64,000 nt of DNA from Prunus persica (Eukaryota; Streptophyta; Magnoliopsida; Rosales; Rosaceae), in NCBI RefSeq assembly GCF_000346465.2, contig NC_034010.1:15477248-15541247 (forward strand), read 5' to 3'. Positions within the stretch are counted from its first letter, which is position 1; the number at the start of each line of letters is the position of its first letter. The notes beneath the pieces were generated by a model. It was not told the DNA's origin and searched no databases. It saw only the letters and a program-made list of their open reading frames with translations. Shown one piece after another: positions 25,739 to 37,298 of the stretch. The translations under genes and the position numbers were made by a program.

Positions 25739-26793
25739 GATTGACACGTCTCTGGGCGTAGGCCAAACGGGCCACTCTCATCGACACGTCTCCTGACATA
25801 GGCCAAACGGGCCACACTCATCGACACGTCTCCGGACGTAGGCCAAACGGGCCACTCTCATCGACACGTCTCCTGACGTAGGCCAAACGGGCCATACTCA
25901 TCGACACGTCTCCGGACGTAGGCCAAACGGGTCACATTCATCGACACGTCTCCGGGCGTAGGCCAAACGGGTCACCCTCATCGACACGTCTCTTGACGTA
26001 GGCCAAACGGGTCACATTCATCAACACGTCTTCGGGCGTAGGCCAAACGGGTCACCCTCATCAACACGTCTCCTGACGTAGGCCAAACGGACCACACTCA
26101 TCGACACGTCTCCGGACGTAGGCCAAACGGGTCACATTCATCGACACGTCTCCGGGCGTAGGCCAAATGGGCCACTTTCATCGACACGTCTCCTGACGTA
26201 GGCCAAACGGGCCACACTCATCGACACGTCTCTGGACGTAGGCCAAACGGGTTACATTCATCGACACGTCTCCGGGCGTAGGCCAAACGGGCCACTCTCA
26301 TCGACACGTCTCCTGACGTAGGCCAATCGGGCCACACTCATCGACACGTCTCCTGACGTAGTCAAAACGGGCCACACAAACGGGCCACACTCATCGACAC
26401 GTCTCCTGATGTAGTCAAAACGGGCCACACTCATCGACACATCTCTGGGCGTAGGCCAAACAGGTCACCTTCATTGACACGTCTCCGAGCGTAGGCCAAA
26501 CAGGCCACACTCATTGACACGTCTCTAGACGTAGGTCAAACGGGTCACACTCATCGACATGTCTCTGGACGTAGGCCAAACGGGCCACTAACATAGACAC
26601 GTCTCCGGACGTAAGCCAAACGGGTCACACACATCGACATGTCTCTGGACGTAAGCCAAACGAGCCATTCTCATCGACATGTCTCCGGACGTAGGCAAAA
26701 TGGGTTACTATCATCGACACGTCCCCGGACGTAGGCCACTCTCACGAGCCATTCTCATCGACACGTCTCTAGACGTAAGCTAAACATGCCACA
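25739..26793. repeat. Tandem array, 40-bp monomer, about 26 copies
   Basis: The monomer is about 40 bp with the core gacacgtctccggacgtagg and then ccaaacgggccacactcat. Variants alternate between ccggacg, ctgacg and ccgggcg. Units are contiguous without unique spacers. Each contains two imperfect inverted repeats (acgtc..gacgt and ggcc..ggcc). It lies between the end of pol and the antisense ORF, the site where Tat-type elements often carry variable tandem repeats. Confidence 0.92.
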
Positions 26794-26974
26794 AGTCAGA
26801 AACACTCAAGCAATTCATAAGACACTATGCGAATTGAAGTTATTAAAAAAAACAACTGAATTTTCCATAGCAAAGTGATCAAACCGGCCAAGTTCAACTA
26901 AAAGAAGATGGTCAAACAAGACCAATTATTCTAAACAGAGAGCAGACTACAAAAGCTGAAAAGAAATAAATGAG

Positions 26975-27700
26975 TCTTCATCTACTTCGAAACGTCAGCA
27001 GGAGATCTTTAATCTGCAGTCTCTTCCGCATCCGCCTGATCAACCACGCTTTCAGCAACTCCACCTGCATGATTCGTGATATCTTCCACCACCTCTTTTT
27101 CGAAGCAGGTGAAATGTTGCTTCCCTTTATTTTCCCAAGGAAAGACTTGAGAAAAGACCAAGATCGCCAGCCTGACGGATTTGATCAACTAGCTCAGCAC
27201 AAGTGGATGGACTTGACAGAAAGTTCGTCTTGAGCAGATCAGGCATGCCTGCATCCTCTACAGGGGTAAACTTGTCCACCTTGGGATTAGTCGCTGACGT
27301 TGCAGAAGGTGACTCTCTCGTCTTCTTGGTCGCCGCCATCCTCACCTCCAAATGAGTCAACGACGCTGAATCTACTTCACGCTTGACTGCTCGTGACTCA
27401 ACTACTGGATCATGATGGTTAGGTATATGAGAAGACCTCCTAGTTCGACCTCCATCCTTTGACTGGTGTAGACGACCGAACTTCGAAGAATAATATCTGC
27501 ATCTCATTGCCTCACAGCAGGTGAACTAGATCGCGCACGGACTACTTTACATAGCAGATCACGGTCTCCAAGCTTGTCTGCAGGAGGCTTGAGTGGAACA
27601 TCCCGAATATTGCGCATATCGCCAATCTACTTGCTATTTGCACCAACGAGATGTTTAACCCTATCTGACGACGGGGGAACAGCTCCTACTTGACATCAGC
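26975..27700 (-). pseudogene. Antisense ORF remnant of gypsy copy 1
   Basis: On the minus strand, 27507-27127 reads a frame similar to the middle of the antisense ORF at 45553-47118 (shared stretch SSPSTCAELVDQIRQAGDLG). At the position where copy 2 has a TAG stop, this copy encodes serine (HQSKDGGR). A deletion of about 0.6 kb removes most of the coiled-coil part, and the C-terminal end (26985-27115) follows out of frame. Confidence 0.7.
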
Positions 27701-28090
27701 TTTCTTTCTTTATGAGGGTCCGGCGGAACACTCCTCCTACCCAGCCGGCAGATCATCAGAGACTGGACCATTCTGCTTCCATCTCTCAACACCTTGGGCA
27801 GGGGGCAGACCACCAAATTTTTTCCAATACTCACTCAGTAGCAACCAGCGGCCACCGCCGCTCCAACCGTCTTCGGCCGTCAGTCACATCGTCAACCAGC
27901 CTGGTCCCACCCAGCTGGTCTTCGCCGCGAAAAAGAGAAGATGAAGAAAATATTTACGTGCTCGACTTACTTTGGGATGCACGACAACTCCTCTCTTCGA
28001 CAAGCAGTACAAAATTCTCCAATATCTTTCTCAAGCTAGAAAGTAGAGAAATTAAGTTTGCGATGTGAGAAAGAGTGAAGAGAAGCCCTG

Positions 28091-28098
28091 TATTTATA
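28091..28098 (-). promoter_or_regulatory. Antisense TATA box, gypsy copy 1
   Basis: TATAAATA on the minus strand, in the same context as in copy 2 (followed by cagggcttctcttcac on the minus strand). Its conservation in both copies supports an antisense promoter reading away from the 3' LTR into the element. Transcription itself is inferred. Confidence 0.55.
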
Positions 28099-28311
28099 CA
28101 AGTTGGACAACCCGGGTCAAGAAGGAATCACAAGCTTATTCCTACTGGGAATCCAACTCCAACTACAGTCAGAAGCCGACACCAATTGAGAATCCGATCT
28201 GCAAAAGGAGTCCAACTACAGAAGAAAGCCCAAACAAAGTTGGAGAGTACGAAAAAAAATAATTTCATCTCCTACCTGATGCACAAGCGCCATGCAGAAG
28301 CTGGGGGCATT

Positions 28312-28920
28312 TGTGGGAGCATATATTTTCGTCTCCAATCAGGGTTTATCTGGCTAATTAATTAATTGGGATAAATATCTTAATTAATATGATATTATCT
28401 TTATTTAAAGAGATAATATCATTAATTAAGATATTATCCTAATAAAGAGAGGATAATATCATTTAATTCAGATATTATCTTCTTAAGAGATAATATATAT
28501 TTAATTCAGATATTATCAGGCCCAACTCGATTCCTACGAAACTCTATAGCCCCGAGGCTCCTATAAATAGACGACCTCATTCATCATTCAAGGTACATCT
28601 AAACCTACTCCTTATACCCGAGAAAAATACCCGAAGCTCTCTCTCCCTCTCCACTCTCCATATTTTCTCCCCACGGCTCCGGCCACCACACACGGCTCCG
28701 GCCACCCACCCTACATAAAACTCCGTACCCTTTGCTTAGCTATTGTTTTCCTACAAACACTCGAACTAACTTAGGCATCGGAGGGCCTTTGGCCAACACC
28801 CCCGGGTGTGGTCTATTTACTCCAGTCCTTTTTACAGGAATCGAGGAAGAGAGAGAAGGAAGATCGAAGGTTGAAGGATCTAGAAGCGAATATTCTCCCG
28901 TGAGATTATTTGCACAAACA
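28312..28920 (+). repeat. 3' LTR of gypsy copy 1
   Basis: 609 bp. Relative to the 5' LTR it lacks about 50 bp after 'ccaatcaggg' and shows scattered changes. A purine-rich stretch (gctgggggcat) precedes it as the probable polypurine tract. Confidence 0.9.
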
Positions 28921-28925
28921 CTATC

Positions 28926-29257
28926 CAAACCAAATCATCGATTTTCAGTTTGGTTCCGTTTAAAAAAAAAAAAAATTTATTATACCCTAAATTGGAAAAT
29001 TATCAGGCCAGTCATTCTATGTATCTGGATTAACATTTGCGTGGTTACTATGCTTTCATCTTTGTATTAATTCTTTATAGGTATTTGTATTGACTTCTTG
29101 TGGCTTATGGTCTCTGTACTTAATTTATGAATAATTATTGCTTTTCTCTATCCAAAAGTAGAAATGGATCTTGACTTGCAGGCCAATGGTCTCAAGTTCG
29201 AACCTTATGACATATTGATAGTGTTGTATTAAAAATAAAAACAAAAACAAAAACAAT
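28926..29257. other. Intergenic, possible SINE end
   Basis: No gene is seen. At about 29180-29215 'ggtctcaagttcgaacc' matches a tRNA B-box and is followed by an A-rich tail, as in a tRNA-derived SINE. No matching A-box or flanking duplication was found. Confidence 0.35.
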
Positions 29258-29262
29258 GGGAT

Positions 29263-29785
29263 TGTTGTAAAGAAGAATAAGTAAAGAAGAATAGGTGAAG
29301 CCCACATAGCCAACTAACACCCACTAAACCTAACCACACACCCACCAAACCAAACCACTACCCAATTGATTGAAGAATATTAATGATGTTGTTGATTGAA
29401 GAATATTAATGATGTTGTTGATTGAAGAATATTAATGATGTTGTCTACCAATTATATTGTGAGGTGAACAACCAATGTCTTAGGCCTATAAATAGATACC
29501 TCCATCAAGAGAAGTTTACACACATAGAGAAGAGGAAGAGAAGGAAGAATGAGGGTGAGTGAGTTGAGAGGAAAGAAAGCAAGAGAGAAATTCTCCAAGA
29601 GAGAAAATTGAGTGAGCCATACATATTGTAAACACAAAGTTGTAGCCCTATTATTTTACATAGTGGAAAAGTTACTGCTGCTGCTCTCCGGGGATGTAGG
29701 CACAGCCGAACCTCGTTAAATACTGTATCTCATCTACTTTACGTGCAGCTCAATATTCGCACATATACCAGTTCATTTTATAACA
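29263..29785 (+). mobile_element. Solo LTR, copia-like, second copy
   Basis: 523-bp LTR, TGTTGTAAAG to TTTATAACA, flanked by the 5-bp duplication GGGAT (29258-29262 and 29786-29790). It is the same family as 9493-9961. The length difference is mostly a 26-bp unit (gattgaagaatattaatgat plus gttgtt) present three times here (about 29367-29445) and once there. Confidence 0.88.
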
Positions 29786-29790
29786 GGGAT

Positions 29791-30786
29791 GAGTTATAAA
29801 ATAGATATGAGAAATAAAAGTCAGACGAGGAAGAAAATTAAAACAGAGAGAAGAGAGAAGGTTAGAAATGCTGGAATTGGGAAAGGAATGGGAAGATGTC
29901 TGGTGAAGAGTGAACTCGTAAGTTAGTGAGGTCATATAACTATTTGGAAGGAAGCTACCCGGAGGTCGCTCACTTGGTCCACAAGAAATCCCTTTTGTAT
30001 ATAATATTTTTGATTAGGTGAAATTATAGGATGATACGATATCTTCATGTTAGCGGGTGATATTTCTACTCATATATTGACATGTGTCTTTTTAACCCTC
30101 CACTAATTAAATTATTTTCTAGCTAGATATTAGGTATCAGTTTTACCCTTTAGAACTAGACTAAAAAAAGAAAAGAAAAGACGACTGCAGCCAAGGTCTG
30201 CAGTCCTGTACCCCCTCGCTGCCGCCCCGTCCCCTTCTTTTCCTTCATCTCTCTCTCTCTCTCTCTCTCGCTCTCTGAATCACTTTATTTAATAGTTGGC
30301 GTTTATTGGATCATCTCTTTTCCTCAACCCTATAATTTCTCCTCATTAGGAGTGTTCTCTGAGACGTTTTTCCCGTAAGACGGAGGAAAGGCAAAAAAAG
30401 GTCAATAAAAGCTTCTTATGTGGCATTTGGCATTTGTCCAAAAATCCCATTCTATGTCTATGCCATCTTATTTACTATGGATTCAACCTCTCGATGCTCC
30501 CCTTGTCCTTCCGGGGTGTCGAAAGCTTCAGTCAACACAGTCCTTAGCCCACATCTATTTAAAGTCTTTTATTTGCCTATCATTATAGACAATACCTTCC
30601 ATATTATCTATGAAATTCGAACCCTATTTACGATTTCTTTATACAAGTTCCGGTATAAAAAAAATATAATATTCAATCAAATTCACTATTTATATATATT
30701 TATATATAAATTTAAAAAGTTTGTTCTTTCAAGGAAAAAACCCTTAAAAAAATAAATTTGCATTCCCTCGCTAATAAAAAAGCGAT
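29791..30786. other. Intergenic with CT microsatellite and possible plastid sequence
   Basis: No nuclear gene is seen. A CT run lies at 30248-30270. From about 30415 to 30780 the sequence is AT-rich and continuous with the plastid fragment that follows; its look is compatible with organellar intergenic DNA, but I could not assign it. Confidence 0.4.
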
Positions 30787-30912
30787 CGTAGATCTACTTG
30801 TTGTTAAGAGATCGATAAGAGTATTGTTCCGATAGATAACTCTTCTATAGAGTTCATTAATATCCGAGCTCATTAGTTTACCCCCATCTATCTGAATGAT
30901 CGGCCTCAGTCG
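30787..30912 (-). pseudogene. rpoC1: Plastid rpoC1 fragment in the nucleus
   Basis: On the minus strand this reads [20 protein letters not shown] and then [21 protein letters not shown], a highly conserved part of the plastid RNA polymerase beta' subunit (rpoC1 exon 2). Homology stops abruptly after RST. About 40 codons in an otherwise nuclear setting indicate a nuclear insertion of organelle DNA, either from plastid directly or via the mitochondrion. Confidence 0.82.
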
Positions 30913-31411
30913 GAGGGCTTTTACTTGCCCTCCAAGAAACTGGCTTTTAAAAAAAAAAAAAACATCAAACTTCGCCTACCTCGTCGGCAGAAAGCAGGAG
31001 CAATAAAACCTTACAATTTTAAACACACAGAGAGAGAAGGTAGCGAGAAGAAGAAGAAGCTCTGCCCTTTTTTTCTACTACCAGGTACTGAATGCTCTCT
31101 CATCTCATCTTTGATTCCTTTCCATTTTTATTTTTATTTTTTGTTTTGGCAGAATTTTAAAACTGTAATTAGGGATTGGTTTTAAGGAGTTCTTCTGCTT
31201 CCTCTTCTCCAATTCAAATTTCGGTGAAATTTCTTTAGAATCTCAGATTTTCCAATTTGTTTATGCCCGCTTTACATGTTGATAGTATGATACCGTGATA
31301 TTTCAGGCATTGCATGTGGAATTTATTAGCGTAATTGATTATGTATTTTCTTTTTTTATCAGTTAGGTTTCAGTATCAATATCATCTCAACTCTAAGCTC
31401 TTAGCATCGAA

Positions 31412-34400
31412 ATGGGGATTGATGGTCGAGGTTTGGAATCTGTTGATACATCAAACAGTGTAATATTCATAGGTAAGAAGAAATCATCCAAAAAGAAAGA
31501 CAATTGTAATATTTTTACTGCACTGAGTGAACAAGCTGGGGTTAGGAGTGACGTTATGGATGTAGTTGAACCAGAAAAATCAAGTACGGGAACTGGTAAA
31601 GTCGAAGCTCTTGATTCTGAAGTTATGAAGAGTAAAGAGGTTCCAGAAACTTCGAAAAGTAGGAAAAAGAAGAAGACTGGAAGGACTGCTCAAGAAGATG
31701 TTTTGGATAAGATTCTTTCTGAGCTAGGTGATGGGTGTTCGACATCGAAACTTGCTGCTCTGCCTAAGCAAGAGGAGAAAGTCGAGGTTGAACCTGATCT
31801 AGTTGCCTCAGTCGATGGTTCGGCTGAGAAGGATGGTGAAGAAGTTCCTCCTGCTGTGCTGTCTGCGGCAGCAAAGAAGAAGAAAAAGAAGAAGGAGAAG
31901 TAAAAGGAGAAAAAGGCAGCTGCAGGGGATGCTACTTCTTCTGTGGATGTTAGGGATGAAAACCATGAAGAAACAGAAATTAAAAGGACAGAACCCAAGA
32001 CAAATCAGGTGAAAGGTAAAGCAGCAGAAAAGAAAGTGCCAAAGCATGTTAGAGAGATGCAAGAGGCCCTTGCTAGGCGAAATGAACAGGAAGATAGAAG
32101 AAGAAGGGAAGAAGAGGAGAGACAGAGGAGAGAAGAAGAGGAGCGGATTAGGCTGGAAGAACTTGAGAGGCAAAGGGAGGATGCCAGACGTGTAGGAAAA
32201 GGGAAAGAGAAAGGGAGAAACTACTAAAGAAGAGACTGGAAGGCAAGCCTATGACTGCAAAGGAAAAAGAAGAAGCCCGTCGGCTGGAGGCAATGAGAAA
32301 CCAGATACTTGCTAATGCAACAGAGAGTTTGCCTCTCCCTACCACAGACCATGAGAAACCGGCTAATAGACCCTTGATTCAGAAAAAGAAGTCAAAACCA
32401 GCAGCCATCGCTCCAAATGGTGTGGCTCCTGCAAAGGCAGTGGAAAACATAGAAGAAGAAGAAGAAGAAAACCAGCAACACACTGTACCTGAGCTGGATT
32501 CTGTGGAATGTGACAATGTTGAAGAGGTGGAATCAACATATATAGAGGAAAAATCTGACATTGCTGAATCTGTTAAAAAGAATGGAATGGAAGGAGAAGC
32601 AGAAGAAGAAATTGATGATGTTGATGAATGGGATGCAAAGAGCTGGGATGATTCTGCTGTTAATCTTTCTCTTAAACATGGATTTTCTGATGAAGAGATT
32701 GACTCTAAGCCTGAACCTGTTGTGAAAAAACACATAAAGAGTGCAGGTGCCAAGCCAACAGTTTCTGCCCAGAAAAATGTTCCTACTCAATCAATAAAAT
32801 CTCAGAATGTTGAGAATAAGAAAAAAAGTAGGAAGGAAGATGTTGTTGTTGAAAAAGAAACAGCAACTTCAGATGCTGCCCACAAAGAGAGTGAGGATAA
32901 CCTTCGTTCACCTATTTGCTGCATTATGGGCCATGTGGATACTGGTAAAACTAAGCTATTAGATTGTATACGAGGCACAAATGTTCAGGAAGGTGAGGCT
33001 GGAGGTATTACTCAACAAATTGGTGCAACATATTTTCCTGCTGAGAACATCCGTGAGAGAACTAAGGAACTGAAAGCTGATGTGAAGCTGAAGGTCCCAG
33101 GTCTTTTGGTCATTGATACCCCTGGTCATGAGTCATTCACTAATTTACGGTCACGAGGTTCAGGTTTATGTGATATTGCTGTTTTGGTTGTTGACATTAT
33201 GCATGGCTTAGAGCCTCAAACAATAGAGTCACTCAATCTTTTGAAAATGAGGAATACAAAGTTCATTGTTGCATTGAATAAGATGAGGTTTATTATGGTC
33301 AAATCCACCATCTGGTTCACTACTAGTTTCTCCTCATCAATGTTTAATTTTATTTTCTTGAATATCCAACTTTTAGGTGGACAGACTATACGGGTGGAAA
33401 ACCTGTTGTAACGCACCGATTGAGAAGGCAATGAAGCAGCAATCAAAGGATGTAAAAATACAGTTCGAAACCCAGCTTGTACAGGTCTTGTGCATTACAA
33501 CCTTGTCTTTCTGTTTCACTTTATTAAATTTGTCTTTCCTGGTTAAACCTTCAATTTTTGTATTGGGTTACCAGATTATCACTCAAATCAAGGAGCAGGG
33601 GTTGAATACTGAATGCATTGCAACCTTATATTTTTATTTCACTTTATTTAATTTGACTTTCCTGTTTAAACCTTCAATGTTTGCATGGGTTGACAGATTA
33701 TCACTCAATTCAAGGAGCAGGGATTAAATACTGAACTGAATAATATGGATAAAGAAATGAGGGAAACGTACAGAATTGTACCTACAAGTGCCATTAGGTA
33801 TGTCTTATGAGCTCTAGCCTTATCTTGTATTTATGGTCTCTGCTGTGAAGGTTATTTCAGTGGTTATCTTTCTGCTGTGTCCTGATAATTTGGTTTGTGA
33901 ATATTCCAGCGGTGAAGGGATTCCAGATTTGTTATTAGTGTTGGCTAAGTTACAGAGAAAACTATGGTTGAGAACCTTACTTACAGAAATGAAATGCAGG
34001 TTTGATTCCTTTTCACCTTGTTTCCAGTTATGTAAAAGGGTTTAACAGTTGAGAAATTTGAGTGATCTGATTGGAGGCTGATCTTGTGCACCAGTGCACT
34101 GTGTTGGAGGTTAAGGTTATTGAAGGCCTTGGGACAACAATTGATGTTGTACTGGTTAATGGCGTGCTTCATGAAGGAGATCAAATTGTTGTTTGCGGCA
34201 TACAGGCAAGCATCTAAAATCTTTATCAAAGACATTTTTACAGTTTTTGCATACTTTTTCCGTTATTTTGTTTTACAAATGCAAATGCTTTAGTATTGTC
34301 AACATGTTCAGAATTTTAGAGATGATTAACATGTTAAATACCATTTTCGGTCTTTTTAGGGACCTATTGTTACTTCAATTCGAGCTTTATTGACACCGCA

Positions 34401-37298
34401 TCCGATGAACGAACTTCGTGTGAAGGTAAGTTTTTCTTCTTTTTCTTTTGACATATTCTTTTTGTTATTGATGTATTTTTAGGCCTTTCTCTTTGACTGA
34501 ATGCATTTGCATTTTTCCTTAAACATGCATATTGTGTTCTTTTATTTTCTTTTTCTTTTCCAATTTTCGTTTTATAAAAGTTTTTCAGTAATTGTTCTTG
34601 ATAGACCAGGTTAGCACAAAATTGTTCCAGTAGCTACCCTGTGTGGTTTGGATTAAAGCTTACTTAATTTTTTTTTTTTCAGTTCAGATACAATAGGAAA
34701 CATTTTGGACCATACAATTAACCTAGTTTTATAAAATATTCTATTTCCTTTCATGGATTAAATTCAATCCGGTGGGATCTTTCGTTTACATTTTTTTCCC
34801 CTCAATAACGATCCATGTGGCATTTCTAACTTTATAATAAAATAGGTTCCAGACTTGAGATTCTTTTCCTGTTTAAGTAATGTTGAAGTGCATCAGGGTT
34901 TTTTTTTTCGATGTTAACTATTTGAACATCCTTTTTGCTGAATATATCTTTTGATTTTTTTTTCTCTGTTATCAACTGGATTATTCCAAAAGTTAAATTG
35001 GTTTCTCATATGAACCTCTAATGTCTGAGACAACGCACTGTCCATTGCATCAGATGATGATTGTATGGTTCTTGGTTTCAGGGAACGTATCAGAATCATC
35101 GTGCAATCAAGGGCGCACAGGGTATCAAAATCACAGCACCGGTAATTCTTGGTTGAAGTCAAGGCCAGTCCACTTCTACTTATTTATAAGGTATTTGCCA
35201 GTGGACTCCTGTTGTGTGAGATTTACTTGATGTTTCATTTTTTACGCAGTGTCTTGAGCATGCTATTGCTGGTGCTGCTCTATATGTGGTAGGGCCTCAT
35301 GATGATTTGGAAGAGGTCAACGAAACAGCTATGGGAGACATGAAGTCAGTCTTGAGCAGGATTGACAAGAGTGGTGAGGGAGTTTGCGTACAAGCATCTA
35401 CTCTAGGCTCCTTGGAAGCATTGCTAGAGTTTCTGAAGACCCCAGAAGTTAATATTCCTGTTAGTGGTATTAGTAAAGGCACTGTACATAAAAAGGATGT
35501 CATGAAGGCCAGTGTAATGCTTGAAAAGAAGAAAGAGTTTGCCACCATTTTGGCATTTGATGTCAAAGTGACACCAGAGGCCTGGAAACTTGCAGATGAT
35601 TTGGGTGTGAAGATGTTTATGGCTGATATCATCTATCACTTATTCGATCAATTTAAGGGCTATATCAACAATCTCAAGGAGGAAAAGAAGAAGGAATCTG
35701 CTGATGAAGCTGTCTTTCCTTCTATGATCAAGATTTTACCAAACTCTGTTTTCAACAAGAAGGATCCAATTCTCTTGGGGTTGATGTTCTTGAAGGCATT
35801 TTAAAGGTACTACTATATACACTGGATTTGTTTTACTTCCACACACCCTGCTCCTCTTAAAAAAGAAAAAAATGTTTAATGAGAACCCAAACCACTTGGT
35901 TTTTGAAAGCCTTTAGAAGCTCCTGCATCACTTTGGATAAACTAATGGAGTTTCTCAAGAAGATTTATTGACTTTCATGATTTATTTTAGAAACTGGGGT
36001 CTAGATAATTCTCAGGGGGCTTCGCAGGAGTTTTCTGAAAGGGTTATATTATAAGATTAACGAAATGTTTGTCAATTATATCCAGCTATCTTTATATTTT
36101 ACGCACTTTGTGCAGGTTGGAACTCCAATTTGTTTTCCTCAAAGAGATTTTATTACTATTGGGCGCATCGCATCCATAAAAATTAACCACAGACCTGTTG
36201 ATATAGCGAAAAAGGGGATAAAGGTATCCATTAAGGTATGATAAATTTTGGCACGTATATATACACACTCATGTTGTCAATATCAGTTGGTAGTACATTT
36301 CTGCAACCTTTAATGTTCTTTTTGAAGCTGCTGCTATTCTTGTCATGCGTAAATCTATGGAGTTATTCCCAGCAGAAGTTATAGGGCTTTATCACTTTAT
36401 TGATGAAATAGTGGCTCGTAGAAATTTAGGCTTTATTGGATCAATGCTCTTTTGTATGACTAATGATATCTTCATAGGGTTTAGGAGTCCTTTAATGATA
36501 ATCTTGGTACTCGGAAACTTTGCATTCCATGTCCATGGCTCATTGATTGGGCTGCAGCTCACTTGAATGGGAAACTCTTGTCTACCTTGTTATCCTTGAT
36601 CAAATCCAATTGGGATCTCCCTGATGGAGTATGCTGGACTTCTTCGAGCTAGTTCTTTGGTGCATTTTTGGCCTTCGTTTTTATGATTCTTTATTGGTTT
36701 TAGCATTTTGCCTTTCCTCCTCTTTACTATCTGGGTGATCTGGTTCCTGTCTGCTTCTGAATCCCCTTGGTTTTAGTGACTAGCTGGTTGCTGTGTTTGC
36801 GCTGTCTTTTAGACAGGTTTGGCATGTTCTTGGAGTTGGAGCTATGACCTTGTTTCCAGTTTGTTTCTTCATTTTGCTGTTATTGACTGCTATTAGATGG
36901 TGGCCTGATTTACTTGGAGTTTACTCTTTGGGCTCTTCTGGCCTTGGTTCGTACAATTCTTCCGTACTTAGCATGTTGCCAAAGTGTTAGTTGCTAGCTG
37001 ATTGTGTGCTGCAATCATTTAGGTCTGGATTGGCTTGTTACTGTGGTTGTGATCTTGTATTTTGTTTGTTTTCTGGTGTTGTGTTTTTCCTGTCCTATGT
37101 TGATATTGAAGTCCACTTGAACTTTTGTTGTATTATTTGGGCTTTGCTCTACTCTGCATTTGGTCAATTTATTCTTTTCTTAACCAAAAAGAAAAAACCG
37201 TTGCACTTAATTGTAGTGTGCTTATTCAAGTCTTTTTTTGTGTGTTCATGCAGATAGTTGGGACGAATCCTGATGAGCAGCAAAAGATGTATGGTAGG
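31412..37298 (+). pseudogene. eIF5B-like gene, 5' and central part, disrupted
   Basis: Copy of translation initiation factor eIF5B (IF2-type GTPase that joins ribosomal subunits). The ATG at 31412 follows a 5'UTR intron. An acidic, lysine-rich N-terminal region precedes the G domain: GHVDTGKT near 32930 and DTPGH near 33118. Later exons read domains II-IV (for example 33910-33999, 34381-34425, 35251-35803, 36118-36236 and 37254-37298). Lesions: TAA at 31901-31903; a 2-bp insertion near 32190; splice donor GT changed to AT at 33283-33284; a duplicated intron-exon unit at 33485-33696; single-base losses near 33955 and 35777; and a gypsy insertion at 37299. Introns are kept, so it is not a processed copy. 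Confidence 0.85.
36300..37230. other. Long intron sequence, possible inserted element
   Basis: This intron of the eIF5B-like copy is much longer than its neighbours. It has open frames with no recognised domain and ends in a T-rich stretch followed by 'aaccaaaaagaaaaaacc', reminiscent of the 3' end of a LINE. No reverse transcriptase or flanking duplication was found. Confidence 0.3.

Larger units (their letters stand above)
22410..28920 (+). mobile_element. Ty3/gypsy (Tat/Retand-type) element, pol-deleted copy 1
   Basis: A 6.5-kb LTR element with 5' LTR 22410-23073, primer-binding region from 23074, broken gag, a 40-bp tandem array, antisense-ORF remnants and 3' LTR 28312-28920. Flanks are ttatc and ctatc, one mismatch from a 5-bp duplication. 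Compared with the full copy at 37299, almost all of protease, reverse transcriptase, RNase H and integrase is missing. The junction is near 25517, where gag-linker sequence passes directly to the last codons of integrase (NAHHLQGDYP stop, against NAYHLQRYYP in the full copy). It is therefore non-autonomous, of the LTR-gag-LTR kind. The LTRs differ by several substitutions and a deletion of about 50 bp, so it is older than copy 2. Confidence 0.88.

Noticed and set aside
25739..26793. Regular 40-bp repeats resembling a CRISPR array
   Set aside because: Units are contiguous without unique spacers, vary internally, and lie inside a plant retroelement.
36793..37257. Membrane-like open frames in the long eIF5B intron
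   Set aside because: Hydrophobicity comes from T-rich sequence. There is no family match and the frames end randomly.
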